Shown here one piece after another: positions 44,643 through 53,388 of a stretch of 64,000 nucleotides of DNA; position 1 is the first letter of the stretch; every line of letters starts with the position of its first letter. This DNA is from Arthrobacter sp. ZGTC412 (GTDB lineage: Bacteria > Actinomycetota > Actinomycetes > Actinomycetales > Micrococcaceae). The position numbers were made by a program, and so were the translations under genes. The stretch spans positions 16,621-80,620 of the forward strand of contig NZ_PJII01000015.1 in the NCBI RefSeq assembly GCF_002929215.1, given 5' to 3'. Under the pieces are notes generated by a model, which made no database searches, was not told the DNA's origin, and saw only the letters and a list, made by a program, of their open reading frames with translations.

Positions 44643-45839
44643 CTAGCTGATTTGCACCGGCAGAGTCGAGAGGCCGCGCGTGATGTTGTTAACCACACGG
44701 GTTGGTTCACCGGTTAGTTGGATTGTTTTTGCGCGCTTGGCCAATGCGGTAAAAAGGGCCTGGGCTTCCATCGTTGCCAAGGCGCGTCCGGGGCACGCAT
44801 GGGTGCCGTAGTCGAAGGCCAGGTTGTCCGTTGGGTTCCGGCGAACGTCAAAGCGGTCGGGATCCGGATAGTGCCTCTCGTCACGGTTTGCCGCCGCGTA
44901 GGAGTGGACCACCCTCGAATCCGCGGGAATGACAACGCCCTCACCGAGATCCACTTCACGGGTCGTAACCCTGGAGAAAAGTTGGGCGGGAGATTCCAGC
45001 CTGACACCCTCAAGGAAAGCAGCTGGGACCAAGGAGGGGTCCTCGTGGACGAGCGCCCACTGGTCGGGGTTCTGCGCGAACAGCATCAGCAGACTTCCTA
45101 CCGCGTTGATGGTAGTGTCCAGCGCGGCATTGAGGTAGCCGGCCAGCATGATGGGAACATTTTCACGTGGCAGTTCCCCACGGTTGGCGGCTTCGTAAAT
45201 GATGCGGCCGAAGCTTCCCGGAAGCAGGTCGTCTTCTTTTGCGACCTCCTGGAGGTACTCGAATGCGGCTTGCACCTTGGGAAGCGAGTCCAGCATGCGC
45301 TGATTCTGTGGTCCTGCGGCGTTGAATGCGCCCTCTGCCCAGTCGAGCATTTTTTCGCGCCCGTGTTCCGGCCATCCGATCAGGTCCATGACGATGTGCA
45401 TCGGCAGGTCGCGCGCGAAATCCAGAACACCATCAAACGAACCACGCGCCATCAGCTGGTCAACGACCACGTCTGCACGGGCCTCGATGTCGCTGAGTGA
45501 CTTCCGGATGAAGCGCGGACGCAGGGCGTCGTCAAACACCTTTCGCGGGGCCGCGTGCTGGGGCGGATCGGTGTTAAGGGTTGATCCCTTCCACGCTTCG
45601 TTGATGATTGGGTTGAAACCGATGCCGCCTCCGCGTGCGGAACTGAACGTTTCCCAATCGTCAAGGGCGTTCTTGACCTGGTCATACCGAGTGAGAATCC
45701 ACATATCGTACTTCGTAAGATATGCGGCCGGCCCCAGGTCGCGGAGCATCTTGTAATGGGGGTAGGGATTAAGCAGCACCGCTTCATCCCAAAGGTCCAG
45801 GTCCGTTTCAAAACGGGAACGCTGGGCGGTTGTGGTCAT
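44643..45839 (-). CDS. Cytochrome P450, CYP199-like
   Basis: A 398-residue soluble P450. The heme Cys is in DYGTHACPGRAL, the I-helix acid/alcohol pair is in AALDTTINAVG, and the ExxR is in EGVRLE. Stretches such as LNTDPPQHAAPRKVF and SPAQLFSRVTTREVDLG strongly recall CYP199A enzymes. Those oxidise para-substituents of benzoic and cinnamic acids, notably 4-methoxy groups. Here it could remove a para-O-methyl that the THF enzymes (meta specific) cannot, or oxidise a side chain. ATG 45839 with AAGGAGA replaces the longer frame to 45866. Confidence 0.88.
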   Translation of the reverse strand: MTTTAQRSRFETDLDLWDEAVLLNPYPHYKMLRDLGPAAYLTKYDMWILTRYDQVKNALDDWETFSSARGGGIGFNPIINEAWKGSTLNTDPPQHAAPRKVFDDALRPRFIRKSLSDIEARADVVVDQLMARGSFDGVLDFARDLPMHIVMDLIGWPEHGREKMLDWAEGAFNAAGPQNQRMLDSLPKVQAAFEYLQEVAKEDDLLPGSFGRIIYEAANRGELPRENVPIMLAGYLNAALDTTINAVGSLLMLFAQNPDQWALVHEDPSLVPAAFLEGVRLESPAQLFSRVTTREVDLGEGVVIPADSRVVHSYAAANRDERHYPDPDRFDVRRNPTDNLAFDYGTHACPGRALATMEAQALFTALAKRAKTIQLTGEPTRVVNNITRGLSTLPVQIS

Positions 45840-45906
45840 GGTTGTCTCCTTGCGTGTCCTGCGCACAGCGGCGCAGGACCCTTCCGTTGTAACTGTCGGC
45901 GGCGTG

Positions 45907-47403
45907 TTAATTCGAGATGAGCACAGACTTCGTCTGCATGTACTCCAAGAGCCCTTCCGGGCCGTTCTCCCGGCCGTATCCTGATTTTTTGTATCCGCCG
46001 ATGGGCATCTGCACGTCGAGCACGCCCCAGCTGTTGACCCATACCAACCCAGCCTGCAACTGTCCTGCCACTCTATGCGCCCGGCTGATACTGGACGTCT
46101 GGAGCCCGGCGGCCAGTCCGTACGGTGTTCCGTTCGCCATTCGGACCGCTTCTTCTTCTGTATCGAATGGCTGGACTGTTACTACTGGGCCAAAAATCTC
46201 TTCCTGGACGAATTCCGAAGTATGGTCGACATCGGCCAGGATAGTCGGGGCCTGGTAGAAACCCTTTGTATCGACATTCGTAAGCGGTGCACCACCTAGT
46301 ATCCGCACCCCAGCAGCTTGGGCCCTGTCAAGGACGCCTGTCACCTTGTCGCGGTGTTTTGCTCCGCTCATAGGTCCAATAACCGTTGATTCCTGGAACG
46401 GGTCGCCGAGCGGAATATGCCCGGATCCGGCTGCAATTGCGGCGAGGACATCCTCGTAAACTGGCCGTTCAACAAGAATCCTGCTGCCGGCCATGCAGAA
46501 CTGCCCAGTGTTGTAGACGAATCCGGACAGGGCAGCGTGAACTGCTGAGTCCAGGTTGGCGTCGGCGAAGATAAGGTTGGCGCTCTTGCCGCCAAGCTCA
46601 ACCGTTACATGCTTGAGTGTGGCGGCCGCGCGGGTAGCGATTGTTGTCCCGACGGCTGTGGATCCCGTGAAAGCGATCTTGTCCACGCGGGGATCGTCGA
46701 CAAGTACACTTCCGGCTTCTCCCCCGCCGGTAACAACATTCAACACGCCATCGGGCAGTCCGGCCTCGGCGAGAAGGTCTGCAATGGCCAGTGCTGTGAG
46801 GGGTGTGTCCTCGGCTGGTTTGTGCACGATGGTGTTGCCTGCGGCAAGAGCGGGCGCAATTTTGGAGAGCGAAAGGATGAGCGGGAAGTTGAAGGGTGTG
46901 ATTGCCGCTACGACGCCGATTGGTTCATGGACGGTGTAGGCAAACATGGGGACGCCGGTCGTGCGGGTCGATCCTTCGATTCCGAGTGCCAGGCTTCCGT
47001 AATACTCGAACATGTCCGCGGCCGTGCTGACGTCAATCATCCGGCTAAACGTGATCGGTTTTCCCGTGTCCAGTGATTCGAGCTGCGCGAAGTACTCCAA
47101 ACGTTCCCTGAGTAAGGCAGCCGCCCTTATGAGGATACGAGCCCGGTCCCGGTTGGTGAGCAACTTCCAGGGCCCGTTATCGAAGGCCTGCCGGGCCGCC
47201 GCGATCGCGGCCCGGACGTCCTCGGAGCCGGCTTCGGCAACCGTGGTGATGACCTTTCCTGTCGAAGGGTCGATAACATCTCGGGTCCGTCCGTCAATCG
47301 CATTGACAGCGCGGCCTCCAATTATCAGTTGAGTGGAGGGCAAATCCAGTTCCGGCCGGTCGCCCTCACGTGTGTTCATGCCATCCGCATGCGTCGTTGT
47401 CAT
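45907..47403 (-). CDS. Aldehyde dehydrogenase (NAD-dependent, aromatic aldehyde candidate)
   Basis: A 498-residue ALDH. FTGSTAVG cofactor loop, VELGGKSAN general base Glu and the catalytic Cys in NTGQFCMAGSR are present. It oxidises aldehydes to acids and here probably takes the product of the aryl-alcohol dehydrogenase. ATG 47403 with AGAGGA is preferred to TTG or longer starts up to 47445. A 30-bp inverted repeat ends 65 bp upstream. It heads the transcript with the P450 68 bp downstream. Confidence 0.9.
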   Translation of the reverse strand: MTTTHADGMNTREGDRPELDLPSTQLIIGGRAVNAIDGRTRDVIDPSTGKVITTVAEAGSEDVRAAIAAARQAFDNGPWKLLTNRDRARILIRAAALLRERLEYFAQLESLDTGKPITFSRMIDVSTAADMFEYYGSLALGIEGSTRTTGVPMFAYTVHEPIGVVAAITPFNFPLILSLSKIAPALAAGNTIVHKPAEDTPLTALAIADLLAEAGLPDGVLNVVTGGGEAGSVLVDDPRVDKIAFTGSTAVGTTIATRAAATLKHVTVELGGKSANLIFADANLDSAVHAALSGFVYNTGQFCMAGSRILVERPVYEDVLAAIAAGSGHIPLGDPFQESTVIGPMSGAKHRDKVTGVLDRAQAAGVRILGGAPLTNVDTKGFYQAPTILADVDHTSEFVQEEIFGPVVTVQPFDTEEEAVRMANGTPYGLAAGLQTSSISRAHRVAGQLQAGLVWVNSWGVLDVQMPIGGYKKSGYGRENGPEGLLEYMQTKSVLISN

Positions 47404-47467
47404 GGTTTGGTCCTCTGCAGTCCAGCGAGTCGTATATGACAGCATGTCCTTCGAATTGGAGGAAGAA

Positions 47468-47497
47468 CCGGGTAAAAATGCCCAAGCCGTTACCCGG
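47468..47497. promoter_or_regulatory. Inverted-repeat element ccgggtaa-N14-ttacccgg upstream of aldh
   Basis: Perfect 8-bp arms with a 14-base spacer. The left flank gaggaagaa is identical to that of the adh element at 42145, and the distance to the start codon is nearly the same (65 versus 67 bp). Likely LAL-regulator binding site. Confidence 0.7.
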
Positions 47498-47593
47498 ATT
47501 TGTGTCCCGCATCACTGAAGACCCCAATGGACCGTGACCAAGATCCCCGGCCGCTGGTCGGGGCATGGTCTTAGCCGCGAATAATCCCTTCAT

Positions 47594-49417
47594 CTATGTG
47601 GGATTTCCTGCTTCTTGAATTGCAGCGAGGCTGAGCCGGTCGACTCCGTGGATAGCGTCTGCAGCACGGACCAGGGCTAGATGCGAAAACGCCTGCGGAA
47701 AGTTTCCAGCCATTCTGTTAGCGGCTGTGTCAAACTCCTCGCTGAGAAGGCCCAGTTCATTGGCCAGTCTCACCAGCTTGTCCATAAGCTTCCTAGCGTC
47801 AAACTGACGTCCGGTGCGGGCGTATTGCTCAACCAGCCAGAAGGAGCAGGCGAGGAAGGGGTGCTCACCTGGTTCAAGACCGTCTACACCTGTATCGGTC
47901 AGGTACCGCATCAAGAGGCCGTCACCGGCCACCAGTTCGTTTTCGATTCTTGCTACGGTTCCGAGCATGTGCTTGTCGTCGTAAGCAAGAAACCCCACTT
48001 GTGGAAGGACCAGCAAGGCCGCATCAGTTTGAGTACCGCCGTAGCTTTGTGTGAACGTGTTTAGACTTTGATTGAATCCATGGCTCAGGATTTCTTCGTG
48101 CAAGTTGTCGCGTAACTTTGCCCAATGGTCAGCCGGTCCCGGAAGCGCATGATCTCGAACGGCGCGGACGCCGCAATCGAACGCCGCCCACATCATTACT
48201 CTCGAGTGGGTGAAGTACCTGGTGGAGCCGCGCATTTCCCATAGGCCAAAGTCCTTGTCATCGAAGTGCTTTTCGACAAATGACAAAAGAGCACGCTGAA
48301 GTGCCCATGAGAATGAGTCTTCACGGCCACCAGCCAACCGCAGCCTTTCCAAGGAGACCATCACTTCCCCGACGACGTCTGCCTGGTATTGGGACGCTGC
48401 GGCGTTGCCTATGCGGACTGGCGCGGCGCCGTCATACCCGGGCAGGTGTTCCAAGACACGTTCTTCGAGGTAACGTTCGCCAGCTATGCCATACATGATC
48501 TGCATATCTTCGGGATCTCCAGCCAATGCCCGTAATAGCCAGTCGCGCCACTTTAGGGCTTCCGATTCATAGCCATGCGTCAACATCGATTCGAGCGTGA
48601 GCGCAGCGTCTCTTAACCAGCAATAGCGGTAGTCCCAGTTTCGCGAACCGCCGAAATCCTCGGGTAAAGAGGTAGTGGGGGCGGCGACGATCCCACCTGT
48701 TTCGAAGTGGGTCAAAGCCCGCAATACCAACAGAGAGCGTTTGATCATCGGGCTGTAGGGGCCGTCCTGTCGGCAATTCTCAGCCCAAGTCGTCCAGTAG
48801 CCCAAGGCTTCCTGCAGTGCCTCGTCGAAGTTGGTCCGCTCTGGAAGAGGCCGATACGACGGAAACCAGGCCAGCTCGAAGTCCGACTGCTCGCCGACGG
48901 AAACGGCGAATGAACTCGTGTGGCCATGAGGGTAGGGGTGCGGCAATGGTTCGCAGTGCAAAGCCCAAGCGTCGGGACCGGCCATGGCAAGCAGAGTTTC
49001 TCCATTGCTTGAGCGAACTCGACTCATCCATGGCTTGATGGCACCGTACTCGGGTCGGATGGTGTATTCCTGCGAAAGTCGAACTACCCCGTCAAGTCCC
49101 ACAACACGTCTTAGCAGTGATGAACCTTGCCGCCCAACCGGCATGAAGTCAATGACCTTGACCCGTCCTTGCGATGTTTGCCAAATTGTTTCCAACACGA
49201 AGCTGGATGCCATGTAGTGTCTGGCAACGACCTCTGCAGCAGTGTCTTCAGGCGCGATAACCCACCGGCCATGCTCGGCGGTGCCCAAGAGAGCACCAAA
49301 GACCGAGGGAGAATCGAAGCGCGGAAAGCAAAGCCAATCGATGCTCCCCCGTCGAGAGACGAGGGGGCCCGTAGCGAGGTCTGACAAGAGTGCGTAGTCC
49401 TCAATCGGTTCCGCCAT
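47594..49417 (-). CDS. Glycoside hydrolase family 15 protein (glucoamylase/trehalase-like)
   Basis: A 607-residue protein starting at MAEPIEDYALLSDL. The N-terminal beta-sandwich (RRGSIDWLCFPRFDSPSVFGALL) and catalytic (alpha/alpha)6 barrel (SRNWDYRYCWLRDAALTLESM, late EGEHPFLACSFWLVEQYA-type region) match the actinobacterial GH15/trehalase group. It would hydrolyse a glucoside or trehalose in the cytoplasm, as no signal peptide is seen. Its link to the aromatic genes is unclear; it may release glucose from a phenolic glucoside or simply be cargo. ATG 49417 is chosen over the non-homologous extension to 49531. Confidence 0.87.
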   Translation of the reverse strand: MAEPIEDYALLSDLATGPLVSRRGSIDWLCFPRFDSPSVFGALLGTAEHGRWVIAPEDTAAEVVARHYMASSFVLETIWQTSQGRVKVIDFMPVGRQGSSLLRRVVGLDGVVRLSQEYTIRPEYGAIKPWMSRVRSSNGETLLAMAGPDAWALHCEPLPHPYPHGHTSSFAVSVGEQSDFELAWFPSYRPLPERTNFDEALQEALGYWTTWAENCRQDGPYSPMIKRSLLVLRALTHFETGGIVAAPTTSLPEDFGGSRNWDYRYCWLRDAALTLESMLTHGYESEALKWRDWLLRALAGDPEDMQIMYGIAGERYLEERVLEHLPGYDGAAPVRIGNAAASQYQADVVGEVMVSLERLRLAGGREDSFSWALQRALLSFVEKHFDDKDFGLWEMRGSTRYFTHSRVMMWAAFDCGVRAVRDHALPGPADHWAKLRDNLHEEILSHGFNQSLNTFTQSYGGTQTDAALLVLPQVGFLAYDDKHMLGTVARIENELVAGDGLLMRYLTDTGVDGLEPGEHPFLACSFWLVEQYARTGRQFDARKLMDKLVRLANELGLLSEEFDTAANRMAGNFPQAFSHLALVRAADAIHGVDRLSLAAIQEAGNPT

Positions 49418-49696
49418 ATGCCAACTAAAGCAAAAGTTCCGCCCTTCGGCATAGTCCTTAGAAACCAGAGAGTCAACCGACGGAAGCTGGGCGCGGTAAA
49501 GCTTTCGCGTGCGGAAGGCACGGGCACGCAAGTGCCTTGGGAAACCCGTTCAGCGAAAAAGTACCCGGGGGCCGGGTAGGTCATTCAGGTATCAAAGTGC
49601 GTAGTTTTCCCGGTCCATGAAGCTTCGGTTCGCGCCACTCTGAGGGAGTACAAACTTTGGAATCACTCTTAGCGCAAGAAAGGGAGTGCTTAGACG
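49418..49696. other. Divergent intergenic region, no recognised element
   Basis: A 279-base region between the GH15 gene (minus) and a 56-residue ORF (plus). I saw no clear palindrome or gene. Confidence 0.3.
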
Positions 49697-49867
49697 ATGA
49701 CTCGAGAACAGGCGTTTTCAAGGTGCCCAGCCGACTCGTACGTTGAGTACTACGGCGAGGAATGGCTGATCGTCCCCTATGAGCCGGTGAAACAACCCGG
49801 ATTCTTTGTGTGCCACCCCGGTGGCCAAGGAACCAGAACAAAGTCAGCCACCTACGCTGCGGCTTAG
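49697..49867 (+). CDS. Small hypothetical protein (56 residues)
   Basis: A 56-residue frame starting at ATG 49697 with AAGGGAG about 10 bases upstream, reading MTREQAFSRCPADSYVEYYG and ending ATYAAA. The composition is protein-like (GEEWLIVPYEPV), but no family is recognised. It is close to the following 74-residue ORF on the same strand. Confidence 0.4.
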   Translation: MTREQAFSRCPADSYVEYYGEEWLIVPYEPVKQPGFFVCHPGGQGTRTKSATYAAA

Positions 49868-49916
49868 GAATTTTTCCAAGAGCCGGACATCGCCGGCCTA
49901 CTGCAAAGGACCATGA

Positions 49917-50141
49917 ATGGAACGGATCATCGCTGATCTCGTAGTCCGGGATGCTGCCGACAAGGAGGCTCAGCTGGCGTCAGCCCTGGGAGTCGCTATT
50001 CAGGAAGCCAGCCGTGGCAAGGTTTGCGGCGTGCTTCTCACTCGTCACCATTACTCCAGATTCACTGTGACACTATCTCCTAGCGTGCCGTACGGGCAGA
50101 CTCATGAACTAGATATCTCCCCTTATCCGTGCGGGTTCTAG
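49917..50141 (+). CDS. Small hypothetical protein (74 residues)
   Basis: Starts at ATG 49917 with AAAGGA 6 bases upstream. The sequence reads MERIIADLVVRDAADKEAQL, then an Ala-rich helix and GVLLTRHHYSRFTVTLSPSVPYG, which looks like a small alpha/beta protein. I do not recognise a family. It forms a pair with the 56-residue ORF upstream. Confidence 0.5.
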   Translation: MERIIADLVVRDAADKEAQLASALGVAIQEASRGKVCGVLLTRHHYSRFTVTLSPSVPYGQTHELDISPYPCGF

Positions 50142-50494
50142 GACCCGGCCGAAGCCGAGCAATAACTCCAGCCGCCGTCGCCGGAATCCTGGTGAAACGG
50201 TAGTCACAAACCCCTTCTGTGCAGCCAATGCTAATAGTCGTCATCACGATGTCAGCACTGGCAATCGAGGGCCGCCTGTCAACAGTCGGAGCGTGCAGGA
50301 ATAGGGCAGGCCCGGTCATGGAAGCTGCGACGGGACCTGTGCTTCTCGAACGGCCGCGCCGGCAGTCGAGATCCCGGGCCTACTTTTCCATCCCCACACG
50401 CTTGTGGAGCGGTGATCAGACAAGGAAGCTCGGTTCCGCGGCACCCTCCGCCGGTTTCTGCACTCATCCGCACATGACTGCTTCGCTTAGCACT
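50142..50494. other. 353-bp gap, nothing recognised
   Basis: Open frames here are shadows or fragments without a start signal. No hairpin with a U-tract or palindrome stood out between the convergent neighbours. Confidence 0.3.
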
Positions 50495-51550
50495 TCACCA
50501 CGCCGAGGAAACCGCGACGTGCGTCCGCAGGAGGGGCTCGATCTCGCTCTCGGGCGCCCGTCCGAAGCCACACTCCGTCGCGACACCAAATTGGGTCACG
50601 TGCCGCTTTGCCGTCTCGATGCGTCGAGCGGCGCCATCGACGCCATCCTCGCGGTGTATCAGCCCCAGGTATAGTTCCGTCCCCTCGGGTAGCAGCAATG
50701 ACTCCAGCGGAGCAAAGTAAGCGTCGTCGTCGCGATCAATCGGTATGGGCAAGTGAACCCACGCAATAGGACGAGGCGCCTTGTCAATAAGTAACTGCGC
50801 AAACCGGACGAGATTCGTCGTATCAGTAGGCTCTACAAAGTGCTTTTCGCCCGCATCGCCGTAGCACAGGTGGAACCCCACCTCCACATCCGAGGGCACG
50901 CGGGCGGCCTGCTCGATGGCCCGCTCAATCACCGCTGCCCAGACGTCGTCGAACCAATTCGCGTAAGCCCCGCCGTACTTGCCTTCGTAGCCTGCCGCTT
51001 CAATCCAAGCGAATTCGACCGCCGTGTCCCACTGGATCGCCAGGCTGTCGTGCGGGATAGCGTGGAGGATCCGATCGAGCTCAGCATAAAGGGCGTCACG
51101 ATAGATGGGCTCAAACCGTGCCCGGTCCTCCTCGACAATGAACGCGCCGACCACTGCCGCCGGTGTTGGAAGTGACACCTGAAAGCGGGCTGCGGGAGCA
51201 ACAACCCCAGCATCGCGGAGCGAACGGAAGACTTCCCACGACTCGATGGCGGCGTCCGAGTAGCCCAGAGCAGGCAGTCGGAGATCGGACGGAGCTACGC
51301 CGTCGGCGATCCGTAACCGCCTCACATCGAGGTGCCCTACCAAAACAGGTTCATCGCCCACGCGTTCAAGTCCCGGCGTAGGAGCAAGTCGCTCAGGCTG
51401 GAAAGCAATCCAGTGAAACCGGTCCCCGACCTCTCCATCAGGGATGCGTTTCAGCTGCGGACCGAGGATCTCCGCAGCCATGCGGATGGTCGTCTCTGCG
51501 TCAGCGAGATTTATGCTGCCCACCAAAAGGGCGCCTTGCGGTTGAGTCAT
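50495..51550 (-). CDS. Cobalamin-independent methionine synthase-like protein (UROD/MetE superfamily)
   Basis: A 351-residue single-barrel protein. The RIPDGEVGDRFHWI N-terminal loop, zinc-site HLC in GFHLCYGDAG and the late Cys in ATECGFGR match the MetE C-terminal family in a shorter form than the protein at 3548. It is probably a zinc methyltransferase or related thiol alkyl transferase; no substrate is assigned. It lies alone beyond the catabolic operons, with a 25-bp inverted repeat (51583-51607) upstream. Confidence 0.7.
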   Translation of the reverse strand: MTQPQGALLVGSINLADAETTIRMAAEILGPQLKRIPDGEVGDRFHWIAFQPERLAPTPGLERVGDEPVLVGHLDVRRLRIADGVAPSDLRLPALGYSDAAIESWEVFRSLRDAGVVAPAARFQVSLPTPAAVVGAFIVEEDRARFEPIYRDALYAELDRILHAIPHDSLAIQWDTAVEFAWIEAAGYEGKYGGAYANWFDDVWAAVIERAIEQAARVPSDVEVGFHLCYGDAGEKHFVEPTDTTNLVRFAQLLIDKAPRPIAWVHLPIPIDRDDDAYFAPLESLLLPEGTELYLGLIHREDGVDGAARRIETAKRHVTQFGVATECGFGRAPESEIEPLLRTHVAVSSAW

Positions 51551-52051
51551 GATTGTCTGCTTTCGCTCCTCGGGAAGTCATACGACTCCCCGTCCTATTG
51601 GGAGTCGCAGCCAGTGCCCCACCTGGGGCGCGAGGCTTCGCGTCAGCGCTGCGGACTTCATATTCACACGTCGTGGCACCGCCACGAAGAAGGCTACGGA
51701 ACATTACACGCTGTTTCGGTGTTACCGGGCACGGCCCGGGTCACCATCAGCTCGGAGAACGAGGCGGGCAAACTTCACGACACCGAACCGGCAAGACCCC
51801 TATATATCCTGTTGAACTACACCCCAACCTGACGTCAGTTGGTCCCCTACTACCTGTCAGATTAGGGCCCGAATCAGCATTTCAGCACACGCCCGTGAGA
51901 GGGTCTTGAATTTCAACTGGACGTCTTGGGCTGCTAGCCCTTACTTGATGGCGTCCCGCAGGAAGCTGTTTGGCAGTGGCTATATGGTGGATATTTGGTA
52001 GCTATTGGGTGCTTTTCGGGATAGGGTTGATCTACGGAAGGAGCGTGGCTG
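51551..52051. other. Intergenic region before the toxin-antitoxin pair
   Basis: Arms cgactccc (51583-51590) and gggagtcg (51600-51607) form an inverted repeat close to the MetE-like gene start. Nearer the antitoxin, the imperfect repeats ggatatttggtagctattgg (about 51990-52010) may be its operator. Overlapping open frames in both directions look non-coding. Confidence 0.3.
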
Positions 52052-52435
52052 GTGAGTATTTCGATTGATGTGGGCTCGGCTCACAGCGGTACAGCGCGGC
52101 TGGGCATTCGCGAGATCGTCCGGCAGCTCAACAGCGCACTTGGTGCCACGTTGGTGGCCGCGTTGGCTGGCAGCAAGGACCCCAAGATCAGCTACCGTTG
52201 GGCCAGGACCGATGGCCCGGAGCCACGGCCGGAGGCGCAGGCGCGCCTGCAGCTCGCCCACCGTGCCTGGACCGCCGTCTCAAGCGTGGAAGGCGAACAC
52301 GTTGCAAGGCTGTGGTTTGTCGGGGCAAATCCTTGGCTGGATGAGGTTTCCCCCATCGAGGCCATCAAAGACATGCGGGCCAAGGATGTCATGGCGGCCG
52401 CGACTGCGATGACTGAAGACAGGTTCTCCGCTTGA
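52052..52435 (+). CDS. Antitoxin of RES/Xre type (MbcA/ParS-like, DUF2384)
   Basis: A 127-residue protein with an N-terminal Xre-like helix-turn-helix area (IREIVRQLNSALGATLVAALAG) and a C-terminal MbcA/ParS toxin-binding domain (RLQLAHRAWTAVS, ARLWFVGANPWLDEVSPIEAI). It should bind and neutralise the RES toxin and repress the operon. GTG 52052 has AAGGAG about 10 bases upstream. Its stop overlaps the toxin start (TTGA). Confidence 0.82.
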   Translation: MSISIDVGSAHSGTARLGIREIVRQLNSALGATLVAALAGSKDPKISYRWARTDGPEPRPEAQARLQLAHRAWTAVSSVEGEHVARLWFVGANPWLDEVSPIEAIKDMRAKDVMAAATAMTEDRFSA

Positions 52436-53196
52436 CGGGAGTTTGCTCCAGTACCGGCCTGGCCTACGTGGAAGGGCCGATTACTGGATACCGGATCGCT
52501 AAATCATCCTACGGACCACTGAATCCCCTGCCCCGGAGTGCCGGCCCGGGTGACCGCTCGTCCTGGTCGCGCTTCGACACGCCCGGCTCGACCGTGTACC
52601 TGGCCGGGGACCGGCGAACAGCGTACGCGGAGACACTCGCGATGGCCCGCGTCGGGAAGGAATTCCGCGACGCGGTGGCCTTTGCCGCCCGGCAGTTCGG
52701 CCTCCCCGTAGAAGCTGCCCGGAAAATGATCCAGGAGGACTGGACCAGGAACGGCAACATGGTCCCCGGCTGGCTGCCAGCGAACTGGCGGGACGGACGC
52801 CTTATGTATAAGCTGCGGATCGACGAGCCAATCCGGTGGGTCGACCTGACAGCAGCCGAATCCATCGCCGCATTGAATCGCCACGTCGGGCCGCAGCTCG
52901 ACGAGGCGTTCGGCATCAGCACTGTCACCCTGGGCACCCTTACCGGGGAGGACCGCGAGGCGACCACTGCAATTGCTGGGTGGCTGCGTGAACAGGTTCT
53001 TGATGACGGGAACTATGCCGCAGGTGTCCGGGCGCACTCTAAATACGGGGGCGGGATTTGTTGGGCCTACTGGCTGCGTCGGCAGGACGACCGTCTGGGC
53101 ACCGACCCTGTTCAGGTCGAAGCCGAAGCGGAGATCCACCGTAACGACGCCGACCTCAACCATGTGCTCTCGCTCTACGGGCTGGAGTGCCGATGA
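52432..53196 (+). CDS. RES-domain toxin
   Basis: A 254-residue protein with RES-domain features: YRIAKSSYGPLNP with Arg-Tyr near the start, WSRFDTPGSTVYLAGDRRTAYAE in the middle (Arg, Tyr and Glu of the NAD-binding pocket), and a Ser/His-rich late region. RES toxins degrade NAD+ or ADP-ribosylate targets. At 254 residues it is somewhat longer than MbcT. It starts with TTG 52432, coupled to the antitoxin. It marks the border between catabolic genes and plasmid backbone, where it may serve in plasmid maintenance. Confidence 0.8.
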   Translation: MTGVCSSTGLAYVEGPITGYRIAKSSYGPLNPLPRSAGPGDRSSWSRFDTPGSTVYLAGDRRTAYAETLAMARVGKEFRDAVAFAARQFGLPVEAARKMIQEDWTRNGNMVPGWLPANWRDGRLMYKLRIDEPIRWVDLTAAESIAALNRHVGPQLDEAFGISTVTLGTLTGEDREATTAIAGWLREQVLDDGNYAAGVRAHSKYGGGICWAYWLRRQDDRLGTDPVQVEAEAEIHRNDADLNHVLSLYGLECR

Positions 53197-53330
53197 CCAT
53201 TCCCGCGTGCCTCACGCCGGCACGGGCGGGGCTGGCAGGGTGCTCCGGGCGCCCGGATCTTCCGCAGAGCAATTGTGCAGACAGTCTCTGCACAATAAGT
53301 TTCGCCGTGACATGACGCTGCCTCATCAGG

Positions 53331-53364
53331 CTGAAGTAGTCCAAAGTACTTTGGACTATTTCAG
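53331..53364. repeat. 34-bp near-perfect palindrome
   Basis: The core tagtccaaagt/actttggacta is a perfect 22-bp palindrome; flanks ctgaag and tttcag extend it to 34 bp with one mismatched pair. It lies between the toxin gene and a small minus-strand ORF. It has no loop or U-tract, so it looks like a protein-binding or recombination site. Confidence 0.6.
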
Positions 53365-53388
53365 TTGGGTCGACCAGACCGGGTTGCT

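Noticed and set aside
51332-51832. 166-residue plus-strand ORF after the second MetE-like gene
   Set aside because: It begins inside the antisense of the MetE-like gene, has no start signal and competes with two other frames over the same region.
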